A DNA stretch of 64,000 nucleotides from Streptomyces flaveus (GCF_014647675.1 NZ_BMPQ01000009.1:259827-323826), one strand, 5' to 3'. Numbered from the stretch's first letter, positions 44,843-53,868 are shown. The notes: a model not told the origin generated them from the sequence alone. Made by a program: numbers and translations.

Positions 44843-45507
44843 AGAAGCTGCACAAGCACCTGATCGTCGCCGCGGCGCTCGTCGCCGCGTTCGCCGCCGC
44901 CCTCGGCGCCTTCCTGCTGTTCTCCCCCGACGACCGCGACGCCGGCGGCGTGAACGTGCAGCCCGCCGCCGAGGCCCTGCCGGTCCGCGACAGCAGCCAC
45001 CGCCTCACCGAGCCTGAGAAGAGCGAACTCACCATCGTGGAGTTCCTGGACTTCGAGTGCGAGGCATGCGGGGCGATGTACCCGGTCGTGGAGAAGCTGC
45101 GCGAGGAGTACGGCGACCGGGTCACCTTCGTCGCCCGCTACTTCCCCATGCCCGGCCACCGCAACGCCGAGCCGGCCGCACGCGCCGCCGAAGCCGCCGC
45201 CCGCCAGGGCAAGTTCGAGGAGATGTACACCAAGCTCTTCACCACCCAGAAGGAGTGGGGCGAATCGCAGGACTGGAAGGAGTCCGTCTTCCGCGGCTAC
45301 GCCGAGCAGCTCGGCCTGGACATGGACCAGTTCGACGCCGACCTCGCCGATCCGGAGACGGCCGGACGTGTCCAGGCCGACCAGCGCGACGGCCTCGGAC
45401 TGGGCGTGCAGGGCACCCCGGCCTTCTTCGTCGACGGAACCATGTTCCAGACCCCCGGTTCATACGAGGCGTTCAAGGCCGTCATCGACAACCGGCTGTC
45501 CGACTGA
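44839..45507 (+). CDS. DsbA-like thiol-disulphide oxidoreductase
   Basis: GTG 44839 overlaps the CopD-CtaG stop (GTGA), giving 222 residues. A membrane anchor at about residues 8-29 is followed by a thioredoxin-fold DsbA domain with active site FECEACGAMYP (CxxC) and the cis-Pro loop GVQGTPAFFVDGTM. It would oxidise or reduce thiols of exported proteins, here probably Cys of copper carriers or the oxidase CuA site. Coupling to CopC/CopD-CtaG supports a role in copper delivery. Confidence 0.9.
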   Translation: MKKLHKHLIVAAALVAAFAAALGAFLLFSPDDRDAGGVNVQPAAEALPVRDSSHRLTEPEKSELTIVEFLDFECEACGAMYPVVEKLREEYGDRVTFVARYFPMPGHRNAEPAARAAEAAARQGKFEEMYTKLFTTQKEWGESQDWKESVFRGYAEQLGLDMDQFDADLADPETAGRVQADQRDGLGLGVQGTPAFFVDGTMFQTPGSYEAFKAVIDNRLSD

Positions 45508-45528
45508 CGCAAACGGGGAGGCAGCACC

Positions 45529-46095
45529 ATGCAGTACCTGATCGACCAGGCACGTGTCTTCCGAGCCCGCGCGGCGGCCCACACCGTGAACCTGGCCGCC
45601 GTCGCCCAGCACCACCGGCCGCGGGCGATGTTCATCTCCTGCTCCGACGCCCGCGTCGTACCCGCCCTGATCACCGCCGCCCAGCCCGGAGACCTCTTCG
45701 AACTGCGCACATACGGAGGGGTGATACCTCCCTACGACGCGAAGACGCCGACCGGCGAGGGACGGACGATGGAGTACGCGGTCAACGAGCTGCACGTCTC
45801 CGACATCATCGTCTGCGGCCACTCGGACTGCGACGTCGTCACCGCGGCGATGCACAACAGCCTGGCGACCTCCGGCATCACGGAGTCCGACGACGACCCC
45901 ACCCCGCTGATCGGAGACCTCACCGCCACCGGGCACTGGCACGTCCTGACGCAGCTCGACGCGCTCAGCAACTACCCGTGCGTCGCGCCCCGGCTGGCCG
46001 ACCGGTCGCTGCACCTGCACGCCTGGTTCCACGACATCGACACCGGCACGACCCTGGCCCACCACGCCCGCGCCAGTGCCTTCCTGCCCCTGTGA
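45529..46095 (+). CDS. Beta-class carbonic anhydrase
   Basis: The enzyme interconverts CO2 and bicarbonate with zinc. The 188-residue protein has the zinc motif CSDARVVP and the second ligand pair GHSDC (His-x-x-Cys), plus the conserved PGDLFELRTYGG loop. It is intact and of usual length for the short beta class. It starts 21 bp after the DsbA-like gene, with GGGGAGG before ATG 45529. A second, frameshifted carbonic anhydrase of the same class lies at 53869-54478. Confidence 0.93.
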   Translation: MQYLIDQARVFRARAAAHTVNLAAVAQHHRPRAMFISCSDARVVPALITAAQPGDLFELRTYGGVIPPYDAKTPTGEGRTMEYAVNELHVSDIIVCGHSDCDVVTAAMHNSLATSGITESDDDPTPLIGDLTATGHWHVLTQLDALSNYPCVAPRLADRSLHLHAWFHDIDTGTTLAHHARASAFLPL

Positions 46096-46137
46096 ACAGC
46101 CCCACCCGACCCGACGTATACGACAAGGTGAACGCCC

Positions 46138-46593
46138 GTGGCCGCCCCCAGCCGACTCCTCTACGACGAACGTCTGACCGCCCCGAGAATCTGGTGGGCC
46201 ATCGCCGTCCTCTTCGGCCTCTCCCTGGCCCTGGTCTTCCTCCCCTACGGGCTGATCGCCGCGCTCATCGCGCTGGCCATCGGCACCTGCCTGGCCGGGA
46301 TGTACGTCAGCGCACAGGGATCGACACGTATCCGGGTCACCGGCGACACGTTGTTCGTCATGGACGCCCGCATCCCGCTGACCGCGTTGGGGCAGCCGGA
46401 GGTCCTCGACGGCGAGGAGGCGCGGGCCTGGCGGACGTACAAGGCCGATCTGCGGGCGTTCATGGCGATGCGCAGCTTCATCCCCACCGCGGTACGCGTC
46501 GAGGTGATCGACCGCGACGACCCCACCCCGTATCTGTACCTCTCCACGCGGACGCCGGACCGGCTCGCCAAGGCGATCAGTGCGCGGGCCTGA
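46138..46593 (+). CDS. DUF3093 membrane protein
   Basis: The 151-residue protein starts at GTG 46138. Two close membrane helices (about residues 18-54) precede a small cytoplasmic domain with the DUF3093 features STRIRVTGDTLFVMDARIPL and YLYLSTRTPDRLAKAI. The family is widespread in actinobacteria and of unknown function. Here it lies in the same transcript direction as the carbonic anhydrase, 42 bp away. Confidence 0.85.
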   Translation: MAAPSRLLYDERLTAPRIWWAIAVLFGLSLALVFLPYGLIAALIALAIGTCLAGMYVSAQGSTRIRVTGDTLFVMDARIPLTALGQPEVLDGEEARAWRTYKADLRAFMAMRSFIPTAVRVEVIDRDDPTPYLYLSTRTPDRLAKAISARA

Positions 46594-46633
46594 TCGTGCG
46601 GCTGTTTCCGGGACGGGCGCCGACCGGTAGGGG

Positions 46634-47344
46634 ATGACGGGCGTCGTGCAGCGCGATGACGTGAACGGGCGCGCGGGGCGTGCCGGGGCAGGCCGGGCCA
46701 GCCGCGCGGGAACGTGCGCGCGGGCCGGCCTGTTCGCCATGCTCGGAACCGTGCTCGCGACCTTCGGACACCACGCGATCGCCTAAGGGACGGTGCCCTG
46801 GCGGCTGGTGGGCGTAGCGATCGTGGCCCAGTTCACGGCGGTCTGGCCGCTGGCACGCCGCCGCTATACGCCGGCCGCGACCATCGCGTTCACCCTGGCC
46901 GTGCAGGGCATGTTGCATCTCGCGCTGTCCTACACGGACGGGGACACGCAGGCGGCGGTGCGAGGGCACGCGATGCACGCCGGGCACGGCACGACCGTGG
47001 CCGGGGACGGTCACGCCTGGCATCACGCCGGGGCCGCGATGACGACCGTGCACGTGGTCGCCGCGCTGGTCGTGGCCTGGCTGCTGCACCGGGCGGACGC
47101 ACGGATGACGGCCGCCCTCGGCACGCTTGCGACGCTGGCCAGGGCGGCCGTTGCGGCCCTGGCCCAGATGCTGCCGCGACTACTGGTCCACGACACCGGC
47201 CGCATGGTGTTCGCGCTGCCCGACCGGCGGCCGGGGGCCCTCTTCGAGGTGGCGGCGCACGCATGTGATGACGTACTGGAGCACGCGGTGGTGCGCAGGG
47301 GACCACCGCGGCGGGAGCGCCTCCAGTCCCTCACCGGTCCCTGA
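46634..47344 (+). pseudogene. Membrane protein gene split by an in-frame TAA
   Basis: One continuous frame runs from ATG 46634 (with GGTAGGGG upstream) to TGA 47344, but codon 51 is TAA (46784-46786). The sequence around it reads GHHAIA-stop-GTVPWRLVG, where homologues would be expected to have a sense codon; GAA to TAA is a single change. A GTG at 46793 could restart the last 183 residues. The product would have four or five membrane helices and a His-rich loop (GHAMHAGHGTTVAGDGHAWH). TAA is rare in Streptomyces, which supports a point mutation. Either a pseudogene or a reinitiated shorter protein. Confidence 0.7.
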
Positions 47345-47388
47345 CGTCTGCGGGGCCGGCTCTTCCCGTACCAGCAAGGAGTTCCCCT

Positions 47389-48132
47389 GTGTCCATCTAC
47401 CACCACCGGGTGGCCCGTGCGGGCCACCATGTCGCACTCGCCGGTGCCGCCGCGCTGACGGCCACGCTCGCCCTGGCCGCACCGGCCGCCGCGCACGCGG
47501 AGGTCGAGGCCGACACCCCGCAGGCCCTAGCCGAGAACGTCACCCTCAGCTTCGTCTCCGAGGCCGAGTCCGACTCAGCGGGCTTCACTGAAATGCGCGT
47601 CGTACTGCCCGAAGGCATCGCTCCCGGTGACGTGACGCTCGGCGAGGCGCCCAAGGGCTGGAAGCTGAAGGCCACCAGCGACGGATACACCGTCGGCGGC
47701 CCCGCCCTGAAGACCGGCGTCGACGCCGAGCACAAGATCAAGGTCCGGCAGCTCCCGGATGCGAAGGAGGTCGCGTTCAAGACCGTCGAGACCTACAGCG
47801 ACGGCGAAGTCTCCCGCTGGATCGAGCTGCCCAGCGGCGGCGAGGAGCCCGAACAGCCCGCGCCGATCCTGACGTTGAAGGCGGCGGCACCGGGCGCCAC
47901 CCCCCTCAGCCCGAGCCCCACCGCAAGTGAGACGCCCAGCCCAACCCCTACCCCCTCGGTCACCGAGTCGGCCACCACGGCCGCGGGCGCCGGAACCGAG
48001 AACACGGCCGCCGAGGAGGACGAGGGAAGCTCGGCCGGCGTGATCATCGGCGGGGTGGTCGTGGCCCTGCTGGTGCTCGGTGGCGGAGCATGGTGGCTGG
48101 CCAAGCGGCGCACCGCGTCGTCGCACAATTGA
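47389..48132 (+). CDS. YcnI-like DUF1775 copper-associated protein
   Basis: The 247-residue protein starts at GTG 47389 with AAGGAG 7 nt upstream. A signal peptide of about 35 residues ends AAA, and the mature protein begins with His (HAEVEADTPQAL), as in YcnI, where this His binds Cu(II). The DUF1775 beta-domain covers about 36-165 (with GFTEMRVVLPEGIAPGDVTL). A Pro/Thr/Ser-rich spacer and a C-terminal membrane helix follow. It is a surface copper chaperone candidate, next to CopC/CopD functions. Confidence 0.9.
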   Translation: MSIYHHRVARAGHHVALAGAAALTATLALAAPAAAHAEVEADTPQALAENVTLSFVSEAESDSAGFTEMRVVLPEGIAPGDVTLGEAPKGWKLKATSDGYTVGGPALKTGVDAEHKIKVRQLPDAKEVAFKTVETYSDGEVSRWIELPSGGEEPEQPAPILTLKAAAPGATPLSPSPTASETPSPTPTPSVTESATTAAGAGTENTAAEEDEGSSAGVIIGGVVVALLVLGGGAWWLAKRRTASSHN

Positions 48133-48148
48133 CCCACTGCCTGCCGCG

Positions 48149-48180
48149 TCTGTGGGGCGGCACCGCTTCCGCCCCACAGA
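48149..48180 (+). terminator. Terminator after the YcnI-like gene
   Basis: TCTGTGGGGCGG (48149-48160) pairs perfectly with CCGCCCCACAGA (48169-48180), with an 8-nt loop, 16 bp past the stop. The second arm's CCGCCCCACAGA also recurs at 48908-48919. Confidence 0.8.
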
Positions 48181-48446
48181 TGACCGCCATCCGCTCCGGT
48201 CCCCGTTTCGTGTCCGCTGCCGTACTGATCGGGGCGCTGATGTGCGCCACCGCTGCCTGTGGCCCGCTGCTCGTCGCCCGAAGGCCGCGGGCGGACAGGG
48301 GCACCAGCCGGGCATCGTCTTGGCCCCATCAGGTCCAGCGCGAACAGCGGGAGGCGCCGTCGGCATGCAGGCCGGTGCCGTCGCGGAGCATCGCAAAGAG
48401 GACGACAGGGATCGAACGGAACACGTACCCGCAGCGTCTGAGGTAC
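48181..48446 (+). pseudogene. Remnant of a lipoprotein gene (signal peptide only)
   Basis: From 48181 the frame reads MTAIRSGPRFVSAAVLIGAL and ends its signal with ATAACG. This closely copies the start of the intact lipoprotein gene at 48989 (MTVIRSSARFVSAAALLGGL, ATAACG). After about 28 codons the likeness stops, and the frame loses sense before the next gene. A partial duplication of the lipoprotein 5' end is the simplest reading. Confidence 0.6.
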
Positions 48447-48869
48447 ATGAAAGTATCGCGGCAAGCCGCCGTCCTGCTCCTGAGTGCCGGGCTGTTGCTC
48501 TCCGGTTGCTCGTCCTCGTCCGACAATCCGGGCGACGAGGGGTACACCGGCCCCACGCTGCCCGCCCGTACCGTCGCGAAGGGCAAGTGGCAGGAAGGGC
48601 CGGCCGAGCCCAAGCAGCACAAGCCGTATCCGTACGACATCTATACGCACTGCGGGATCAAGTGGGTTAAGTTCGGCGGCCGTTGGTGGGTCCTCGACTC
48701 CGTGTTCCCCGGTGTCGAGCAGGTCAAGGGGGAGCCGCCCGCGCAGGACAGCCAAAGGCTCGCCGGCTACATGACCCTGATCGGCCCGGACACTGCCAAC
48801 TTCGACGCCGCCGGGATGCCCACCATGCAATTCGTACCGACCAAGGACGAACCGCCGGGCTGCGCCTAG
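48447..48869 (+). CDS. Small lipoprotein of unknown function
   Basis: ATG 48447 (MKVSRQAAVLLLSAGLLLSG) gives 140 residues, with AGCGTCTGAGG upstream. The lipobox LLSGC sets Cys at about residue 21, and the mature part begins SSSSDNPGDEG. The small outer domain has YPYDIYTHCGIKWVKFGGRW and a C-terminal Cys (PPGCA), a pattern common in Streptomyces lipoproteins of unknown role. The two Cys could form a disulphide. No regulator was seen. Confidence 0.75.
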   Translation: MKVSRQAAVLLLSAGLLLSGCSSSSDNPGDEGYTGPTLPARTVAKGKWQEGPAEPKQHKPYPYDIYTHCGIKWVKFGGRWWVLDSVFPGVEQVKGEPPAQDSQRLAGYMTLIGPDTANFDAAGMPTMQFVPTKDEPPGCA

Positions 48870-48892
48870 GCGGTAGGGCGGATCTTGCCGGG

Positions 48893-48914
48893 GGGGCGGA
48901 ACCACATCCGCCCC
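48893..48914 (+). terminator. Short hairpin after the small lipoprotein gene
   Basis: GGGGCGGA (48893-48900) pairs with TCCGCCCC (48907-48914), with a 6-nt loop, 24 bp past the stop. Confidence 0.55.
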
Positions 48915-48988
48915 ACAGACGCCTCTGCCCCGAACGTTCCTGGGCCAACCGACGTCATAGCGGTAGCCGTTTCCGTGAGGGAGCCACC

Positions 48989-49489
48989 ATGACTGTCATA
49001 CGCTCCAGTGCTCGTTTCGTGTCCGCTGCCGCGCTCCTCGGAGGGCTGCTGTGTGCGACTGCCGCCTGTGGCACCGAGAGTCCTACGTCCTCAGGATCTG
49101 CCGAGGGAAGTGAGCCGAGGAGCTCTACAGCCGGGAGCGGGACCGCCTGGGAGGAGCCTTCCTCGTACACCTACACCCTCAAGTCGAGTGAAGGGGAACG
49201 GACCCTGCTCGGGACCTTCCGGGTAACGGTCCGGGACGGCAAGGTGGCGGAGGCGGTCGGCCTCGACGGCAGTGGCCGGCGGCTGGTGAAGGAACTGCCA
49301 GGTGAAGTACCCACCATCGGCAAGCTCTTGGAGGAGATGGAGCAGGCCCGCCAGGACAAAGCAGACGTGGCGGAGGCGGAGTACGCAGCCGACGGGCACC
49401 CCGTACGGATCTTCCTGGACTGGGAGAAGGACGCGATCGACGACGAAGCGCTGTATGTCATCAGCGCCTACGAACCAGCCAAAAACTAG
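48989..49489 (+). CDS. DUF6174-like lipoprotein
   Basis: ATG 48989 has GAGGGAG 7 nt upstream (166 residues). The signal peptide ends in the lipobox ATAAC (Cys at about residue 28). The mature part starts with a Ser/Glu-rich linker and then a small beta-rich domain, SYTYTLKSSEGERTLLGTFR with VTVRDGKVAEAV, typical of DUF6174 proteins. The role is unknown. Its first 28 codons are duplicated at 48181. Confidence 0.75.
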   Translation: MTVIRSSARFVSAAALLGGLLCATAACGTESPTSSGSAEGSEPRSSTAGSGTAWEEPSSYTYTLKSSEGERTLLGTFRVTVRDGKVAEAVGLDGSGRRLVKELPGEVPTIGKLLEEMEQARQDKADVAEAEYAADGHPVRIFLDWEKDAIDDEALYVISAYEPAKN

Positions 49490-49663
49490 GCCGTGACGGC
49501 GGACCGTTCAGCGAGGTGAGCCTGAGTCAGTGCACGCCCGCTGCCTGGTCCGCGGCCACGAGATGCTGCGGCAGCCCAGCGAGGTTGTGGTGGCACTCAG
49601 CAACTGACGTGGACGGGGACCAGTGCCGGGCGCCACCTACGCGGCTGGACTCCGCACTCGGCA

Positions 49664-49810
49664 TCAAGAGCCGTGGATCAGTTTTCTGACCTCGGGGGGA
49701 ATCTCGTTGCCGGAGTGGACGGCGACGAAGCGAGCGTCACCGGGTTCTTCCCCCACTGCGATGGCGATGCTGGGATCCAGCCCCTTGACCGCATAGGCGG
49801 TCGTCGAGGT
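49664..49810 (-). pseudogene. C-terminal fragment of a small exported-type protein
   Basis: The minus strand reads STTAYAVKGLDPSIAIAVGE and ends IPPEVRKLIHGS-stop at 49664, in good codon style for about 48 residues. Upstream the frame runs into an unrelated TetR fragment on the other strand, with no start or signal peptide. The pattern recalls tails of small Streptomyces lipoproteins, but the family is not certain. Confidence 0.5.
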
Positions 49811-49824
49811 CGGCGTTGCCCGGC

Positions 49825-50358
49825 CGTCGTCATCAACTACGTCGAGGACCGGCGCGACCTGCTCACCGTCGCCGCCGAGATCTTCGAGTCCGAATGGCAG
49901 CCACCCGAGTTGGAGCCGGGGCGATGGCGGGACAGCCTGCGCTCGTACTGCCGGGACCTGCGCGCGCACTACCGGCGCCATCCCGGCATGACCACCCTCG
50001 CGTTGACCGAGAACATCACCATGGCCCGGCATCCGACGATGCTGCGCAACGTGGACGCCCTGATCGGCTTCTTCGAGAGCGTGGGGCTGTCGCTGCAGGA
50101 CGCCTACCGCGCATGCATGGAGACGATCCGGCTCGTCGTGGGGTTCGTGGAACTGCAGGACATCCTGTACGGCCACCCGCCCATCTGGAGCCCGCGGACC
50201 TGGAACAACTGCCGCCGCCGTGGCTGCGCTCCGAGACGGAAGAGAAACTGCCCCACCTGAAGCGGGTCGGCGAGTTGGACCCCGACTCGCCCGACACGCT
50301 CTTCGAGTTCTCCCTGGACGTCTGCATCGACGGGATCGCGGCCCACGCGCAGGCTTGA
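49825..50358 (+). pseudogene. TetR-family regulator fragment with a frameshift
   Basis: From about 49828 the frame reads VINYVEDRRDLLTVAAEIFE and on through MTTLALTENITMARHPTMLR to about 50185 (LYGHPP). The other frame then continues AHLEPADLEQLPPPWLRSET and ends DVCIDGIAAHAQA at 50358. This is the end of the HTH and the whole ligand domain (TetR_C type) of a TetR regulator. The DNA-binding helices are missing and one frameshift lies near 50185. It cannot make a working repressor. Confidence 0.75.
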
Positions 50359-50366
50359 GCGGCCGG

Positions 50367-52436
50367 TCAGTAGTCCGGTAGCGGCCTGATGGTGACGTCC
50401 TTGGAGACGGTGACCTGGTCGATGTCGGTGGTGCGCACGGTGAGGCGCATGGTCCAGGTGCCGGGCAGCGGAAGCCGCAGGCTCTCCGTCCACCAATAGC
50501 CCTTCCTGTCCACGAGCTTCGCGTCCAGCGGGCCGATCCGCTGGGCGCGATGGGTGAGGGTGAGACGGAGTTCGGGAACGGTGGAGACACCGGTGTCGGG
50601 TCCGAACACCAGGGCCTGCACCGTGTTGTCGCCGACCTGCCCCGGGTCGAAGGTGATCTGCACCTTGCCTTGCCCGTTCGGCGTACCGACGTCGAACGGG
50701 ACCGTCGCCACCGCCGCCGGGGGCCGCCGGGACGCGGTGGCAGCTGCGGCGCTCTCCTCGGCGGCGCGGCTGGGCTGGGTTCCGGTGAGCACGGTGGTGA
50801 TCGCCAGGACGACAACACCGAGGACGGCTTCGGTGGCGACCGACCGGCGCAGCCCGCGCCGGTACTGGTCGGAGGACGAGGACGGAGGGCCGGACGAGCC
50901 GGACGCGGACGGTGAGGAGCCGGACGGGTCGGGGTCGGACAGGTTGGAGTCGGAGGGGTCGGAGCTATCGGTGGGATCGCCCGGGCCGGGTGGCCCGGCG
51001 TTGTCCCCGCCCTCGGTTGTGCCGCTGCCCGAGGAGGCGCCGACACCCACGCGCTCGGCCACCCGTACGCGTTGCGGCTCTGCAGCCGAGTGGGTTTCCG
51101 TCGTCTGCGGTTCCTGGCTGAGTTGCGCGGTCCACCGGCGGGAGAACGCCGCCGCGGTCAGCACCAGGAACACGGCGGCGACCTTGAGCCTGAGGAGATT
51201 GCCGTACTCGGTGGTGGTGAGCGCGTTCAAGGAGCCGAGCTGCCGCCAGGACTGGTAGACCCCGGTGACAACCAGGACGGCGACCGCGGTGAACGCCAGC
51301 CGGGAGAAGCGCGCGACCGCCGTTGCCGGGATCACCGTGCCGGTGGGTGCCCGGAACAGGGCGAGGGTCAGCGCGACCAGCCCGCCCAGCCACACCGCCA
51401 TGGCGAGCAGGTGCAGCACGGAGACCGGGATCGCCAGCGGCACCTGGATACCGGTGGAGGCATGCTCGGCGGCGGCCCAGGTGAGGGCCAGGCCCAGGGC
51501 GAACAGCGCTCCCGCCGCACGTGCCCCGGTACCGAACTGCGGATTGTCGGCGGGCGGAGCGGTGGCGCCCGCGGTGATGGTGGACGACGTGTCCGTACGA
51601 TCGGCTGCGTCGGCGGCGGACTCGTGCCGTGTCTGCTCGGCCGTGCGGCGGTGCCGGGCGGTGAACAGCGCCGCGAGGGCGCCTGCGCCGGCCAGCAGCA
51701 ACAGCCGTGTGCCCAGGGCCGCCCCGGTCCTGCCGGTGATGGTCCGGCCCAGGAGCGAGGGGTCGGCCACCGCGCTGAGACCTTGTCCGGTCTCGTATGG
51801 GCCGCGGAGCAGCAGCAGGACGACGGTGGAGGCGGCCAGCGTCGTCCAGCCGCCGATCAGCAGCTTGCGCAGCGGGCGCAGCCCGGCCGCGGCGGGCCAG
51901 CAGACGAGGGCGAAGACGGCGACACCGATGAGCAGGGCGAGGCCGCCGTACGCGACGTAGCGGAAGAAGCCGTAGAGGCGGGAGGCGACGGTGTCGTCCG
52001 GGGACTCGTCCGGCACTGCGGCGGTGGCGGCGGATGGTGTGCCGATGGAGAAGGTGAACGCGCCCGAGACCGGATGGCTGTCCGCGGAGACGACCCGCCA
52101 GGACACAATGTACGTACCCTCGGCCAGCTTCCCGCGCAGCAGCACCCGGGCGGTGCTCCCCTTCCCGCCCGCGTGTGTGATCGCACCGCGGTCGACCCGC
52201 TCGTTCTTCGGGGACAGCACGCGCAGGGAGCCGTCGGAGAGGCTGACGTTCTCGGTGAAGGCGAGCGTGATGTGCTGCGGGGCCGTCTTGAGGACGGAGG
52301 TGTCGGCCGGTGCGGACCGGGTCAGGGTGGCGTGGGCGGAGGCCGGTCCGGCGCCGCCGAAAAGGAGGGCGAGCACGGCGCCGACCAGGAGGAGGGCGGT
52401 CAGCGGTGTCCTGGTCCGGCGCGGTGCCGTGGGCAT
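50367..52436 (-). CDS. CopC-CopD fusion copper transport protein (YcnJ-like)
   Basis: The 689-residue protein has a signal peptide ending ASA, then mature HATLTRSAPADTSVL with the N-terminal His copper ligand and the CopC motif VSADSHPVSGAFTFSIG. Eight helices of a CopD domain follow (about residues 160-450, with SVLHLLAMAVWLGGLVALTL). A long Ser/Pro/Gly/Asp linker (about 470-545), one further helix and a C-terminal outer beta-domain (about 590-689) complete it. It resembles Bacillus YcnJ and should take up copper. Together with the separate CopC and CopD-CtaG genes at 42-45 kb, the region holds two such sets. Confidence 0.9.
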   Translation of the reverse strand: MPTAPRRTRTPLTALLLVGAVLALLFGGAGPASAHATLTRSAPADTSVLKTAPQHITLAFTENVSLSDGSLRVLSPKNERVDRGAITHAGGKGSTARVLLRGKLAEGTYIVSWRVVSADSHPVSGAFTFSIGTPSAATAAVPDESPDDTVASRLYGFFRYVAYGGLALLIGVAVFALVCWPAAAGLRPLRKLLIGGWTTLAASTVVLLLLRGPYETGQGLSAVADPSLLGRTITGRTGAALGTRLLLLAGAGALAALFTARHRRTAEQTRHESAADAADRTDTSSTITAGATAPPADNPQFGTGARAAGALFALGLALTWAAAEHASTGIQVPLAIPVSVLHLLAMAVWLGGLVALTLALFRAPTGTVIPATAVARFSRLAFTAVAVLVVTGVYQSWRQLGSLNALTTTEYGNLLRLKVAAVFLVLTAAAFSRRWTAQLSQEPQTTETHSAAEPQRVRVAERVGVGASSGSGTTEGGDNAGPPGPGDPTDSSDPSDSNLSDPDPSGSSPSASGSSGPPSSSSDQYRRGLRRSVATEAVLGVVVLAITTVLTGTQPSRAAEESAAAATASRRPPAAVATVPFDVGTPNGQGKVQITFDPGQVGDNTVQALVFGPDTGVSTVPELRLTLTHRAQRIGPLDAKLVDRKGYWWTESLRLPLPGTWTMRLTVRTTDIDQVTVSKDVTIRPLPDY

Positions 52437-52520
52437 GGAGGAGCCTCCGGGTGGGTGGGTCGTACGGTGCGGTCGTGGCCCGGCCCGTGCGGGCTGCGGT
52501 GGTCGGGGGCGGAGCTGCCG

Positions 52521-53048
52521 CTACGACGTGCTCGGCGCCGGTGTCGGGCCGATGCCCCGCAGTTGCTGAATGGTCCCGCCGAGCTTGGTACGGAACTGCT
52601 CCAGCATCTCCGGCTCTTTCGCGCTGAGGATCCAGCGCGTGCCGACCAGGTATTTGCCCCCGTAGATGGCGGCGGAGTCCAGCCAGGTCTGCTTGTACTT
52701 CTCCTCGGGGAAGGTGGTGATGAGGTAGTCGACCTTCTTCGTGTGACAGAGGCCCTGGCGCAGTTGGTCCGCCTCGATGCGGATCTTGGGCTTGCAGCCG
52801 GTCAGGTTGGCGATCACCTCGACCTTCGCCGGGGCCACCACCGCCGCCGCGGGCGCGTCGGAGATCTCCGACGGCTTGCTGCTCGCCGAAGCGCCGTCAT
52901 CATCACCACCACTGCTGCAGGCCGTGGCCAGGGGAAGGAGGGCCAGGCTCGCGGCCAGTGCGGCGCCGTGTATCAGGCGGGTGGTGGGCAGAGTGCGGCC
53001 GGTGCGTCCTCGCTGTGGCTGCTCCGACTGCTCGGGATGCTGTGGCAC
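52521..53048 (-). CDS. Lipoprotein of unknown function downstream of SulP remnant
   Basis: GTG 53048 has GGAGAGG 3 nt upstream on the minus strand, better than the longer frame from 53147 (175 residues). After a polar leader the signal peptide ends in LATAC (lipobox Cys at about residue 43). The mature part has a Ser/Asp linker and a domain with CKPKIRIEADQLRQGLC, which could be disulphide-linked, and YLITTFPEEKYKQTWLDSA. The tone of this domain recalls small secreted Streptomyces lipoproteins found with copper genes. No function is known. Confidence 0.7.
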   Translation of the reverse strand: MPQHPEQSEQPQRGRTGRTLPTTRLIHGAALAASLALLPLATACSSGGDDDGASASSKPSEISDAPAAAVVAPAKVEVIANLTGCKPKIRIEADQLRQGLCHTKKVDYLITTFPEEKYKQTWLDSAAIYGGKYLVGTRWILSAKEPEMLEQFRTKLGGTIQQLRGIGPTPAPSTS

Positions 53049-53151
53049 GTGCCTCTCCGTCTCCAGGCTGTTCCCGTCCGCGTCGGCGGCCAGGTGTACG
53101 ACAAGGGGTACGGGTGAACTTCGGTGGACGTTCACCCCGTATGTCATGAAA

Positions 53152-53187
53152 GGTCCGTAGGGCGGTAGGGGAGCCGCCCCACGGACC
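53152..53187 (-). terminator. Hairpin after the SulP remnant
   Basis: GGTCCGT (53152-53158) pairs with ACGGACC (53181-53187), and inside them GGCGG (53161-53165) pairs with CCGCC (53174-53178). It lies 5 bp past the SulP stop on the minus strand. Confidence 0.65.
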
Positions 53188-53192
53188 GGTCT

Positions 53193-53782
53193 CTACGCCG
53201 AGACGCGGGTGCGCTCGGGCTGAACGGTGTGGGCGTTGTGCTGATCCGCCCAGTTCTGCAGGGCGCTCATGCAGGCGTGGTCGAGGTGCCGCAGCCCGGC
53301 GAGGTTGAGCTCGATGGGCCGGTGCGCGGGCAGTTGCTCCAGGGCGTCGAGGATGCGCGGCAGGCGCAGGAAGGTGGCATGGCCGCGGATCCGCACCCGC
53401 ACCGCGCCCGTACCGGAGTCGTCGACGTCGATGTGGACGTGCGAGGTCTCCCAGGCCGTCTTCACCACCGCGAGCAGCAGCCCGATCAACACGCCCTCGA
53501 ACATGTTGGTGACCAGGATCGCCCCGCCGTGATCACCAACACCACGGCCTCGCCCCGGTGTTCGCGCCACAGCGGCCCCAGCTCCTTGACCGGCAGCAGC
53601 TTGAAGCCGGCATGGATGAGGACGCCGGCGAGCGCGGCGGTCGGGATCATGCCGAGCGCGCCCGGCACGCCGGAGGCGACCGCGACGCCCACGCACAGCG
53701 GCAGGGCGACGAGGAAGACGACCAGAGACGAGGTGAAGTCGGTGCGCAGGGCGGACCGGAGGGAGGAAAGAGGGGAAGTCAT
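53193..53782 (-). pseudogene. SulP-family anion/bicarbonate transporter, internally deleted and frameshifted
   Basis: The frame begins MTSPLSSLRSALRTDFTSSL with the first SulP helix (LVVFLVALPLCVGVAVASGVP), then jumps directly to the last helices (IPTAALAGVLIHAGFKLLPV). Most of the transport domain, roughly 270 residues, is missing. At about 53527 a run of four G follows ACGGC where five would keep the frame (ITA-GAILVTNMFEGVLIGLL), so one base is lost. The STAS domain follows intact (IELNLAGLRHLDHACMSALQ). SulP-carbonic anhydrase pairs take up bicarbonate; this one is dead. Confidence 0.8.
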
Positions 53783-53868
53783 GGCGTTCTCTCTGCGGGG
53801 CGAAGGAACGTCGTGTGGAAGGCGACCGGAGCGGACGGACGGGTCTGTGGGGCCGTGGTCCGAGCGGG

